DNA from: Alistipes sp.
GTDB lineage: Bacteria; Bacteroidota; Bacteroidia; Bacteroidales; Rikenellaceae
Reading direction: 5' to 3'
NCBI GenBank assembly: GCA_017646785.1
Contig: JAGCLX010000003.1
Coordinates: 1-14,954, forward strand
Length of the DNA stretch: 14,954 nucleotides
Position numbers and translations under genes: made by a program. Each line of letters opens with the position of its first letter. The first letter of the stretch is position 1. Below the pieces are notes generated by a model. The model worked only from the letters and a program-made list of their open reading frames with translations, was not told where the DNA came from and made no database searches. Positions 1 through 7,900 of the stretch are shown piece after piece.

Positions 1-164
1 CAGTCATATGTATTTGAATCATCTGTTATTTCAGCAATCTCATCATATAACGAGCACAACTCTTTTGCTGATAATATGTTGATGATATTACCTATCGCCA
101 TCAGTTTGAGCCTGTCTACAGGTCTCTTTAGTTGGGATATTATGTATCGGTTTATGTTCTCCAT
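1..164 (-). CDS. Hypothetical protein, N-terminal part (runs off left edge)
   Basis: An open minus-strand frame begins at an ATG at 164-162 and is cut by the window edge after 54 codons. The peptide starts MENINRYIISQLKRPVDRLK and continues with an amphipathic stretch rich in Lys, Glu, Asp and Ile, which looks like a soluble protein. I recognise no domain. A TAACTTTG element, matching the Bacteroidota -7 consensus TAnnTTTG, lies on the minus strand at 192-185, about 20 nt before the ATG, but I find no matching TTG/TTTG about 20 bp further upstream. The gene would be divergent from the DUF1848 gene, leaving a 119-nt intergenic region. A competing plus-strand frame is open from 1 to 252, but its product is rich in Ser and Leu as expected of an antisense shadow. 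Confidence is moderate because the fragment is short. Confidence 0.5.
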   Translation of the reverse strand, partial: MENINRYIISQLKRPVDRLKLMAIGNIINILSAKELCSLYDEIAEITDDSNTYD

Positions 165-226
165 AGCGAATAGTTTTACTGCAACAAAGTTACTATTAAA
201 TATCGAACTCTTTATTCTCGGAACTA

Positions 227-257
227 TTGATAAAAAGAAAAATGTTACTTAACTTTG
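227..257 (+). promoter_or_regulatory. Bacteroidota-type promoter of the DUF1848/LRR unit
   Basis: TTG at 227-229 is followed by a 20-bp spacer and TAACTTTG at 250-257, an exact match to the TAnnTTTG -7 box. The expected transcript start is near 262-266, about 20 nt before the ATG at 284. This placement rules out the upstream in-frame TTG (227) and ATG (242) as translation starts of the next gene, since both lie inside the promoter. Confidence 0.6.
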
Positions 258-283
258 AGGGAGGAAAATACTTTACAGCAACT

Positions 284-1312
284 ATGGCAAAAGATAAAAT
301 ACAGATAACACTTGAGAATGGAACGATTGTAGATGCACAAGCCCCTGTGATTGTGTCAGCAAGCCGCTCTACGGATATTCCTGCGTTCTATGCTGATTGG
401 TTTCTGTATAGGTTGAAGTGTGGCTACTCGGCTTGGACTAATCCATTCAATGGAGTGCGTAGTTATGTATCTTATGCCAATACTCGTCTTATTGTATTTT
501 GGTCAAAGAACCCTAAACCACTATTAAAGGATGGTGGTTGCCTTGATTATCTTGATGAGAGGGAAATGAACTGTTACATACAATTCACCCTTAATGACTA
601 TGATAAAGAAAAATTAGAACGAGGGGTGCCTCCACTACAAGAGCGAATTGATACTTTTAAAAGGTTGGTTGATAGACTTGGGTTTGGTAAGGTTATTTGG
701 CGTTTTGACCCTATGATTCTGACTGATACCATTGGTATTGAAGAGTTGCTTAATAAAGTACACAATATAGGTGAGCAACTTAAAGGTTATACCGAGAAGA
801 TGGTGTTTAGTTATGCTGATATCCGCACCTATCGTAAAGTGCAATCCAACCTTGAAAAGAACGGTATAAACTATCGTGAGTTTGAGGCAGAGGATATGCT
901 TGCCATAGCCAAAGGCTTATCAGAACTTAATAACTCTTGGGGGTATACTCTTGCTACTTGTGGAGAGAAGGTTGATTTAGAACCCTATGGTGTTGTGCAT
1001 AACAAGTGTGTTGATGATGACTTGATGATAAAGTATTTCTCCGATGATGTAAAACTGATGGAATTTCTTGGAGTAGATATTGTCAAAGGTGACCTGTTTA
1101 ATCCCGAAAGCACCATCATTAAGAGAAAAAATAACAAGGATAAGGGGCAACGAGAGTTCTGTGGTTGCATCGTAAGTAAAGATATAGGAGAGTATAACAC
1201 CTGTCCACATATGTGTGAATATTGCTATGCCAACACAAGTAAAGAGACAGCACTTCGTAATTGGCAGCAGCACAAACTAAACCCATTTGCAGAAACTATA
1301 ATTGGAAAGTAA
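284..1312 (+). CDS. DUF1848 family protein with C-terminal radical-SAM-like cysteine cluster
   Basis: This 342-residue protein matches DUF1848. The hallmark SASRSTDIPAFY lies near residue 25, followed by a segment around TNPFNGVRSYVSYANTRLIV and the motif FWSKNPKP. The C-terminus holds CGC at residues 293-295 and C307, C311 and C314 spaced CX3CX2C with a Tyr before the last Cys, the spacing of the [4Fe-4S] loop in radical SAM enzymes. In those enzymes the loop sits near the N-terminus, so its C-terminal position here is a family peculiarity. No reaction is known to me; Fe-S binding is inferred from the cysteines. I chose the ATG at 284 because a promoter covers the earlier starts and because family members usually carry a short lead before SASR. 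There is no signal peptide, so the protein is probably cytoplasmic. It is the first gene of a two-gene unit, ending 3 nt before the next ATG, and its AT-rich codon use differs from genes right of 4050. Confidence 0.88.
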   Translation: MAKDKIQITLENGTIVDAQAPVIVSASRSTDIPAFYADWFLYRLKCGYSAWTNPFNGVRSYVSYANTRLIVFWSKNPKPLLKDGGCLDYLDEREMNCYIQFTLNDYDKEKLERGVPPLQERIDTFKRLVDRLGFGKVIWRFDPMILTDTIGIEELLNKVHNIGEQLKGYTEKMVFSYADIRTYRKVQSNLEKNGINYREFEAEDMLAIAKGLSELNNSWGYTLATCGEKVDLEPYGVVHNKCVDDDLMIKYFSDDVKLMEFLGVDIVKGDLFNPESTIIKRKNNKDKGQREFCGCIVSKDIGEYNTCPHMCEYCYANTSKETALRNWQQHKLNPFAETIIGK

Positions 1313-1315
1313 TAT

Positions 1316-3622
1316 ATGAATAATCCCAATAATATATTAATCATTGAAAGCCGTAGTAATTATGCTTTCCAATTAAGAGGTAAGAATTTGTCCTTCTCGG
1401 AGATTAGAAATACCTCAACAGCATTTTTTACATCTTTGCCTGAAGGTGTACGCAATGAATTATATAACAATATGTGCCACGGCACTGTAAAGTTGGATTG
1501 TGAGCCTGAGTTAAATGCATATATGTATGCCTTTGGAGCAATGCACAATGCAAAGTTAAAGGATGCTTTCTCTCATTTGTCTACTAATTTCTTTAATGAA
1601 AGGGAGATTGATATCATTGATTATGGTTGTGGTCAGGCAATGGGATGTATAAGTTATGCTGACTATCTAAGGGAGAATAACCATACGCAAAATGTTCGTC
1701 GCATCACACTTATTGAACCATCATATATTGCATTAGCAAGAGCCGCACTACACTCTTCATTATTATTTCCCAATGCAGAGATAGTAACTATAAATAAGGG
1801 TTTTGATGACTTAACAGTATCAGATATAGAAGTAGATTCCAATATTCCTACATTACATATATTCTCTAATGTCTTGGATATGGGCTCTACTCCTAATTAT
1901 AATGGAGTTTTCAATTTGGGAACTTTCTCTAATTTAGTATTGGAGATTAGTAAAGGATACAATGAGTATGTTATTACTGAACCATTATTTAGTGATTTTC
2001 ACCGTGATGAACAGGCTGATATATTTATAAGTTCTTTATTAGGTATTAATGTGTACTATGAAAAGAAGTGTAATTCAGGAGAGTTTGTTGCTAATAAAAA
2101 TTGGACTTGTGTTATTAAGTGTGGATGTATAGGTCAGCCTAATGTAAAAGTTTCTTGCTCACATAAGGATTCTTGGACTTGGCACGAGTTTCGTAAACTT
2201 TATGGAAAGCCTAAATTGGGGACATTTGTTAAATCTACTGGAGAAACTTTTAAAAGCGTGGTATTCATTGATGAATCAAATGAGGCCAATAAGGTTTTTG
2301 TTAGGTTTAGCAAATTGCATGGTGAGTTATCCTCCGAGGTAATTATACAAAATAAGGATAATATATGTATTTTTCAAAAGACAAATCATAAGGGTGAAAA
2401 ATACTATGAATTAGAGTTGAAATGCTATTCTGCTGATGAAGGTGATGTTATGCCTAATAATGAGATATGGTATACATCGTCTGGAGGAGAAATTGTGATG
2501 CCAAATTATAGTGCAATGTTTGGTGCTGTAATAGTGTCTAATACATATAATAATGGTAAGGGTGTTATTAAGTTCAATGGTAAAGTGATCGAAATCGGGG
2601 AGCGTTCGTTCTATGAGTATTTTAGTCATTGTAAAACAAAATTTACCGATTTCAGTAACTGTATAAAATTAACAAGTATAAATATTCCTAATAGTGTAAC
2701 CAAGATTGGAGCAAAAGCATTTTCAGGTTGCCTCAATTTAAGAGATATTAATATTCCAAATAGTGTAACCAAGATAGGAGAATCTGCGTTCAAGGGTTGC
2801 CGCAGTCTTACAAGTATATTCATACCTAATTGTGTAACCGAGATAGGACAATTTGTATTCAAAGGCTGCTTCAATCTTACTGAGTTTAATAGTAAACTCG
2901 CATCAGAAGATGGTAGATGCCTAATTGTAGATAAAAAAATTATTGCTTTTGCACCTGCAGGACTAACTGAGTATATCATTCCTAATGGAGTGGTCGAGAT
3001 TGGTGAATATGCATTTGAAGGATGTAGTCTAACAACAATAGATATTCCTATTAGTGTGACCAAGATTGGAAAATATGCTTTTTCAGATTGTATCAACTTA
3101 AGAAGTATTGATATCCCAAATGGTGTTACTGAAATTGAAGATTTTGCATTCAATGGTTGTTTCAACCTAACAAGTGTAAATATCCCTAATAGTGTAATTA
3201 AGATTGGTGAATATGCTTTCTCTGGTTGCCAGAACTTAATAAGCGTTTCCATTCCTAATAGTGTAACCAAGATTGAAAGATGTGCTTTCTCAGATTGCAG
3301 TAGTCTAAAAAGTATTGATATTCCGTATGGCGTATTCGAGATTGGAGATTATGCATTCAGTGGTCACAGAGTATTAGCAAATATAGATAGTGCGAATGGG
3401 AAAGTTAATGTAAGATTCATAGGTTGTAAGAGTCTAACAAGTGTATCTATACCTGATAGCGTAACCAAGATTGGAAGATGTGCTTTTGATGGTTGCTGTA
3501 ACCTAAGATGTATTAATATTCCAAATAGTGTAAAGAGGATTGAAAAAGATGCTTTTAGTGGTTGTAAGAAGTTGTCAATGAAAACAAAACTAAAAATCCT
3601 AAAGATTAGGATGGGTTTATAA
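1316..3622 (+). CDS. Methyltransferase-like domain fused to BspA-type leucine-rich repeats
   Basis: A 768-residue protein with three visible parts. Residues about 95-230 resemble a class I SAM-dependent methyltransferase: beta strand plus glycine loop IIDYGCGQAMGC (about 100-111), an acidic strand end LIEPS (132-136) and a fourth-strand motif IFSNVLDMG (182-190). Residues about 275-440 form a middle region I do not recognise, with WTWHEFRKLYGKP and VFVRFSKLHGELSSE. Residues about 443-752 are BspA/LRR_5 repeats of about 23 residues, of the form LxSIxIPNSVTKIGxxAFxGC. An interruption follows repeat 3 (DGRCLIVDKKIIAFAPAGL), as is common in Bacteroides BspA-like proteins. There is no signal peptide or membrane anchor, whereas many BspA proteins are surface-exposed, so this one is probably cytoplasmic. 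The start ATG lies 3 nt after the DUF1848 stop, implying cotranscription. Substrate and role are unknown. The catalytic status of the Rossmann domain cannot be judged by eye. Confidence 0.82.
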   Translation: MNNPNNILIIESRSNYAFQLRGKNLSFSEIRNTSTAFFTSLPEGVRNELYNNMCHGTVKLDCEPELNAYMYAFGAMHNAKLKDAFSHLSTNFFNEREIDIIDYGCGQAMGCISYADYLRENNHTQNVRRITLIEPSYIALARAALHSSLLFPNAEIVTINKGFDDLTVSDIEVDSNIPTLHIFSNVLDMGSTPNYNGVFNLGTFSNLVLEISKGYNEYVITEPLFSDFHRDEQADIFISSLLGINVYYEKKCNSGEFVANKNWTCVIKCGCIGQPNVKVSCSHKDSWTWHEFRKLYGKPKLGTFVKSTGETFKSVVFIDESNEANKVFVRFSKLHGELSSEVIIQNKDNICIFQKTNHKGEKYYELELKCYSADEGDVMPNNEIWYTSSGGEIVMPNYSAMFGAVIVSNTYNNGKGVIKFNGKVIEIGERSFYEYFSHCKTKFTDFSNCIKLTSINIPNSVTKIGAKAFSGCLNLRDINIPNSVTKIGESAFKGCRSLTSIFIPNCVTEIGQFVFKGCFNLTEFNSKLASEDGRCLIVDKKIIAFAPAGLTEYIIPNGVVEIGEYAFEGCSLTTIDIPISVTKIGKYAFSDCINLRSIDIPNGVTEIEDFAFNGCFNLTSVNIPNSVIKIGEYAFSGCQNLISVSIPNSVTKIERCAFSDCSSLKSIDIPYGVFEIGDYAFSGHRVLANIDSANGKVNVRFIGCKSLTSVSIPDSVTKIGRCAFDGCCNLRCINIPNSVKRIEKDAFSGCKKLSMKTKLKILKIRMGL
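2669..3571 (+). repeat. 69-bp tandem repeats encoding BspA-type LRRs
   Basis: About a dozen imperfect units of 69 bp (23 codons) lie in frame inside the LRR gene; the first two begin at 2669 and 2738. Adjacent units share near-identical stretches such as ATTCCTAATAGTGTAACCAA. Regular phasing breaks twice: at about 2876-2974 by the DGRCLIVDKK insertion, and at about 3376-3435, where one repeat is 20 residues long and has lost its IPNSVTKIG core. Such tracts can expand or contract by recombination between units. Confidence 0.85.
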
Positions 3623-3692
3623 TAAATGATATATAGAGAATATATAAAATACACTTATAATTACGCACTAATTAAATTCACTTTACATGGAG

Positions 3693-3730
3693 AATACGGC
3701 AGTTGTTTAAAGCAACTGCCGTATTTCTTT
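3693..3730 (+). terminator. Intrinsic terminator after the LRR gene
   Basis: A perfect 13-bp stem (AATACGGCAGTTG at 3693-3705 with CAACTGCCGTATT at 3713-3725) closes a 7-nt loop and is followed by TCTTT. It lies 71 nt after the LRR stop codon. The T-tract favours the plus strand. Confidence 0.8.
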
Positions 3731-3765
3731 ATATGTGTGATACCTATTTTTGTCCTCCCGAAGAG

Positions 3766-3823
3766 GTGAATATTTCACGGTGTTTTTTGTTCCTCTTTCG
3801 CGTTGTGGTGACCAAAAGTGACC
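3766..3823. repeat. Small palindrome and GTGACC direct repeat in the gap before tRNA-Leu
   Basis: The 270-nt interval 3623-3893 holds two terminator hairpins and no convincing gene. Between the hairpins lie a palindrome GTGAA-TAT-TTCAC (3766-3778) and the direct repeat GTGACC at 3808-3813 and 3818-3823, one helical turn apart. The function is unknown; these could be recombinase or regulator sites near an island border, or chance. Confidence 0.35.
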
Positions 3824-3848
3824 ATTTTTGAGGTTTTGGGGAAAAGAG

Positions 3849-3888
3849 AAACCCTGCAAGTGTTGTTTATCAACTACTTACAGGGTTT
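3849..3888 (-). terminator. Terminator downstream of tRNA-Leu
   Basis: A long hairpin lies just past the tRNA 3' end. AAACCCTG (3849-3856) pairs with CAGGGTTT (3881-3888), extended by AAGT/ACTT and GTTG/CAAC with single-nucleotide bulges. On the minus strand it is followed by a CTCTTTT tract. Confidence 0.7.
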
Positions 3889-3893
3889 TGTTG

Positions 3894-3979
3894 TACTCGG
3901 AACCGGGGTCGAACCGGTACGGGCATTACTGCCCACAGGATTTTAAGTCCGGCGTGTCTACCTATTCCACCATCCGAGC
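3894..3979 (-). tRNA. tRNA-Leu (anticodon UAA)
   Basis: This 86-nt gene folds as a class II tRNA. The acceptor stem is GCTCGGA with TCCGAGT (a G-U wobble at pair 1-72), followed by a D arm containing GGTGGAATAGGTAGACAC. The anticodon loop is CTTAAAA with anticodon TAA, the variable arm is long (GTGGGCAGTAATGCCCGT), and the T arm is ACCGG-TTCGACC-CCGGT. The discriminator base is A at 3894. CCA is not encoded. The TAA anticodon and long variable arm identify leucine. A dedicated promoter lies upstream and a terminator downstream. The 3' end faces the AT-rich accessory stretch, which makes this gene a plausible island integration site. Confidence 0.95.
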
Positions 3980-4003
3980 AGCCTGACCTCCGAAAAGCCG
4001 TGG

Positions 4004-4035
4004 CAAATGTACGACTTTTTATTTAATTATCCAAA
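4004..4035 (-). promoter_or_regulatory. Promoter of tRNA-Leu
   Basis: On the minus strand TTTG (4035-4032), a 20-bp spacer and TACATTTG (4011-4004) form a full match to the Bacteroidota consensus. The tRNA begins 24 nt after the -7 box. The promoter lies in the short gap after the MmcQ-family stop codon. Confidence 0.8.
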
Positions 4036-4051
4036 ATTTTTTCATCCCTTA

Positions 4052-4465
4052 CTACAAATCATTGTTGCATGATGCGCAGTCGCTGGCTTGGCTGTCGTGC
4101 TCCTCTATGGCTGCGATAATCTCCATCCGCAGTGCGCGAGGCGTCACATTTTTGTTGACGACAAGCATGTAGGAGTTGCGTATCTGCTCGTAGATGAAGC
4201 TGTCTGATAGGTCGCCACAGAGCGATATGGCATTCCAGTGTCGCTTGTTGAAGTGCCATGCGGGTGTTACCTCCTCGTGTCTGTCACGCAGCTCGATGGC
4301 AATGTCGGGGTCGCACTTTACCACCACTTTGTTGTTCTGCTCAAGGTCGGTGACGGCAAACCACTTGCCACCAACCTTGTAGACTATCGTGGTGTCGTCA
4401 AAGGGCATCGTCTCGGCGACATAGGGGAGGCTGATGCAGTAGTTGCGTATATCCTCTATGCTCAT
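4052..4465 (-). CDS. MmcQ/YjbR family protein
   Basis: This 137-residue protein matches the MmcQ/YjbR (DUF419) family along its length: MSIEDIRNYCISLPYVAETM at the N-terminus, FDDTTIVYKVGGKWFAV, then KCDPDIAIELRDRHEEVTPA and WHFNKRHWNAISL. Family structures show a CyaY-like fold often annotated as DNA-binding; the biochemical role is not established. The C-terminal tail EEHDSQASDCASCNNDL extends past the usual domain, is acidic and contains two cysteines, with no motif I can name. The ATG starts immediately after the ispF stop codon (no intervening base), so translational coupling with ispF is likely. The stop codon lies just before the tRNA-Leu promoter. Confidence 0.87.
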   Translation of the reverse strand: MSIEDIRNYCISLPYVAETMPFDDTTIVYKVGGKWFAVTDLEQNNKVVVKCDPDIAIELRDRHEEVTPAWHFNKRHWNAISLCGDLSDSFIYEQIRNSYMLVVNKNVTPRALRMEIIAAIEEHDSQASDCASCNNDL

Positions 4466-4945
4466 CTACGCCTTTATAAGAAGTGTTACGGCAGTCGCTG
4501 ATACGCCCTCCTCGCGACCCTCGAAGCCGAGGTGCTCGGTTGTTGTTGCCTTTACCGAGATACGGTCTACGTCTATACCCACCACTTCGCTGAGGCGCTC
4601 ACGCATGGTGTCGATATGTGGTCGTAGCTTGGGGCGCTGCATGGCTATGGTGCAATCTATATTGCTGATGGAGTAGCCTTTTGCATTTACCACATCAACT
4701 ACATGTTTAAGTAGCTTGCGTGAGTCTATGCCCTTATACTGTGGGTCGCTGTCGGGGAATAGCTTACCGATGTCGCCGAGTGCCAATGCACCCAATAGTG
4801 AGTCGCAGATGGCGTGTATCGCAACGTCGCCATCCGAGTGTGCAACACACCCTTTGGTGTGTGCTATCTCCACTCCGCAGAGTACAAGGCGAAGCCCCTC
4901 TGCCAGTGCGTGAACATCATAGCCGTGTCCTACTCTTATATCCAT
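4466..4945 (-). CDS. ispF: 2-C-methyl-D-erythritol 2,4-cyclodiphosphate synthase
   Basis: IspF converts CDP-ME 2-phosphate to ME-2,4-cyclodiphosphate with release of CMP, the fifth step of the non-mevalonate isoprenoid pathway in the cytoplasm. The 159-residue length is typical. The N-terminal GHGYDVH gives the metal ligands D10 and H12; AHSDGDVAIHA supplies the third, H44, with the active-site loop HSDGD. LGDIGKLFPDSDPQYKG and the C-terminal TTTEHLGFEGREEG (nucleotide-binding side) are conserved. Nothing appears degraded. The gene sits 36 nt after addA and directly abuts the MmcQ-family gene, so it probably belongs to the long minus-strand unit starting near 11780. No other isoprenoid gene is in the window. 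Confidence 0.97.
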   Translation of the reverse strand: MDIRVGHGYDVHALAEGLRLVLCGVEIAHTKGCVAHSDGDVAIHAICDSLLGALALGDIGKLFPDSDPQYKGIDSRKLLKHVVDVVNAKGYSISNIDCTIAMQRPKLRPHIDTMRERLSEVVGIDVDRISVKATTTEHLGFEGREEGVSATAVTLLIKA

Positions 4946-4981
4946 ATGTCAGTGCGGTTTTAGTTGTTATCTTTTGTGTTG

Positions 4982-7900
4982 TTAAACTCTCTTTATGGTG
5001 CCGAGGCTGATGTACCAGATGTAGCCCTCAACGGTGGTGTATCTACCCATCTTGCGCAGTAGCTCCAAGTATGTTACCATTTTGTTGATGTGCTCCTGGC
5101 TCATCTTGTGGCCGAATTTGTAGTCGACGATTACGGCGCGGTCACCCTTTATCATCACTCTGTCGGGGCGCAGCGTCTTGCCCTTGTGGAGTATATCCAC
5201 CTCGCACTTTACGTCGTCCCACTCGCCACTAAACCACTCGCTTGCCAACTCCTGTTGCATGGCGCGCTCTATCTCCCTGCTCAGTTCATCTGCTTCCGTT
5301 GTGCTTATCAGACAGTTGACGCTCATGCGCTTGATGGCGCGATGTAGGTCGTCGCGGGTGATGGCCTCCTCAAATACCTTGTGTAGCTTAATGCCGTTGT
5401 TGCATAGCTGCGTGCCGGGTGTAAGCCCCTCCTCCACGAAGCGTTGCGTGGGGTAGTGTATAGCAACATTTGGGGCGTGCGTAGGGTAGGCCTCAAGCAG
5501 TGTGCCCTTCGATGACGCCTCATCTGCCTTGGGTGTGTATCTCTTAATCTTCTTGCCGTAGCAGTGTCTTAGTAGCTTGGTAGCTCCCGACTCGTCGTAC
5601 TCAGGTGTTCCGGGGCATATCTTGTCTATGGCTGTTACTATGAGTGGCGTGGTGTCGGCTATGCCGTTAGAACTTGACGACTTGGCGTTCAGGTTCTTGG
5701 GTACATACATGTAGAGCTCTTTCTTGGCGCGCGTAATGGCTACGTATAGTAGGTTTATGCCATCTACATGGCTCATTACAAGCTCCTTGCAGTATTCCTC
5801 GGAGAATGCCGAGTTCTCCATCGTCTGGCCGTATGTCACGGGGAACTCGCCGATGGTGGCAGCCTCCTCGCTCTTGTCGTTTGCCTTAGCCCAGACTATG
5901 GGACGCATATTGGCACTGGGTGTCATACTCCACTTGCAGTAGGGAATTATGACAACGTCGCGCTCCAAGCCCTTAGCCTTGTGTATTGTTGTAATCTCTA
6001 TGGTGTCGTCGGTCTTCTCTACGCTGAGCGACTCTCGGCATCCGCGCTCATCCCACCATGCGAGGTAGTGGTGTATGTCGGCGATGTGGCTACTTGTATA
6101 GGCGAGTATCTGCTCGTGTATAGCCTGCAGGTATGCTATGTGGTCGCGGTTATTGTGTAGCTCGAAGTGTTCTATTATAAGCTCTAACGCCTCAAGCGGG
6201 GATAGGTGCGCTATCTGGCTGAGTAACTGTAACTCCTCCTCGCTAAACTCTGTGCCGTATGGGCGCATGAGGTAGCCGTTGTAGATACCTCGCTCGATGT
6301 CGTCGTGAGGGTCGATGGCGAGGCGTAGTAGCGCGATGATGAACTTGATGACGTCGCACGAGTCTATGGTCAGCGAGTCCGAGGTGAGGATGTTAAATCC
6401 CGCCTCGTTGTTCCTCAGACACTCGTTCTTGTAGTCGTAGAGAGCCTTCGCAACCTTACGGCCGTCGTTAGCACCGCGCACAAGTATAAGAATGTCCTTG
6501 TAGCGGTAGCCGCGTGCCACAGCATCCTTTATGGCCTCGATAAATGGTGAGTCGCCAAGCTTGGGGTCGAAGAGACAGACCTCTGCGTTGCCATACTCGC
6601 TCTTGATGTATGCCTTCTGCTCACCATTCTTGTAGGCACGTGCAACGATATCCTCAAGCTCTTGGTGAGTTGATGTCGTTATCTTCTTATCATGCAGTGC
6701 ACTCTCCAGAATGTTGTTTACATGCTGGTTGTCTGCATCGGCGACGTTGCGTATGAATGAGTTGTTGAATTTGACGATGTTTTCGAGGCTTCGGCGGTTG
6801 AGCTCCAACGTCTCGTCCTCAACATTATTTCTGCCCAAATCCTCCTTTACTTGGTTGTCGAGTAGTCGCCAGTCGCCACCACGCCAACGGTAGATAGATT
6901 GTTTGATATCACCCACGATGAATACCGAAGCGTCGGGGTTTGAGGCCAGTGCCTCAAGTAGCAGAGGGCGTAGGTTGCGCCATTCGCGTACAGAAGTGTC
7001 CTGGAACTCGTCAATCATATATCTGTCGTAGCGATTGCCCACCTTCTCGTAAATGAATGGGGCGTTGCTCTGGTCGACAAATCGTGAGAGTATCTCTTTG
7101 GTCTTGTCCAGCACCATGATGTTCTCCTCCTGACAGATGGTGTCTATGCTCTTGTAGAGGTCGCTAAGCAGTGCGTAGCTACGATAGTTCTCTCTCAATA
7201 GCTTAGTGGTGTTTATATGCTCGATGTTATCTCTATACAGCTGGCATATCTCCTCCAACATTGGTCGTAGCACCTCTGCAGCGCTCACTATGTTTGCATC
7301 AGCATCGCTACCATACCACTTGGTGATGTCTGCTGATGCGGTTATGATGGTGTTGCTTGGCGCGAGAAGCTCGCCGCTAGCATACTTCGCAAAGCAGTGT
7401 ACAAAACTTCTGTTCTTACCCTTGAAACTGCTTGGCTCGATATGCTGCTTAGACATGTAGTCGACAGCGTCATTTCCCAACTGCTTGATGCGACTTAGGA
7501 TAGCACTGTCATGTTTCACAAGCTCGTTAATGATGGCGTGTAGTTGCTGCTTGTCGATGTTTTCTCCTATACGCTTTGCCACGCCATCCTTGAATAGCTC
7601 GCCACCGAGTATGCGTAGGTCCTTGCGCATGTCCCACTTACTACCCTCATTTAGGCGCTCCTCAGCAAACTCCAGCAGCCAGCTCTTTACCTCGAAGTTC
7701 TTCTCGTCGGATATGCTCTCGATAAGGCTGTCGGCACTGCGCTCGAGGAGCATAGCTGTGTCGAGCTCGATGTTGTAGTTGAGGTCGAGGCTAAGCTCGT
7801 TGATGAATGCTCGCAGTATGCGCTGGAAGAAGCGGTCGATGGTGAGTATTGTAAATCGTGAGTAGTCGTGCAGTATCTTTGTGCGTGCCTTGAGTGCCTT

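Noticed and set aside
1..252. A plus-strand frame open from the left edge to a TAA at 250-252, which would place a gene end 31 nt before DUF1848
   Set aside because: The peptide is rich in Ser, Leu and Phe like an antisense shadow, and the DUF1848 promoter would lie at its end; the minus-strand reading has a more natural composition and a start codon.
635..1273. Several minus-strand frames of 69-98 codons opposite the DUF1848 gene
   Set aside because: They overlap a well-supported family protein on the other strand and show no recognisable motifs.
2626..3270. A 214-codon minus-strand open frame opposite the LRR repeats, and a similar 96-codon one at 3364-3654
   Set aside because: Both are antisense shadows kept open by the regular repeat codons; their peptides are repetitive (TLLGI, LRQPLNA) and have no independent family features.
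2669..3571. CRISPR-like array
   Set aside because: The 69-bp units are in-frame coding LRR repeats without spacers; no CRISPR repeat-spacer pattern or cas gene is present.
3706..3850. A minus-strand open frame through the spacer left of tRNA-Leu, possibly a decayed gene tail
   Set aside because: It has no clear start, spans the tRNA terminator and the LRR terminator, and matches no family I can name.
3894..3979. Duplicate of the tRNA-Leu 3' end elsewhere in the window, as a second attachment site
   Set aside because: I looked for the T-arm/acceptor sequence in 1-3890 and did not find a second copy; the opposite island edge must be outside the window if it exists.
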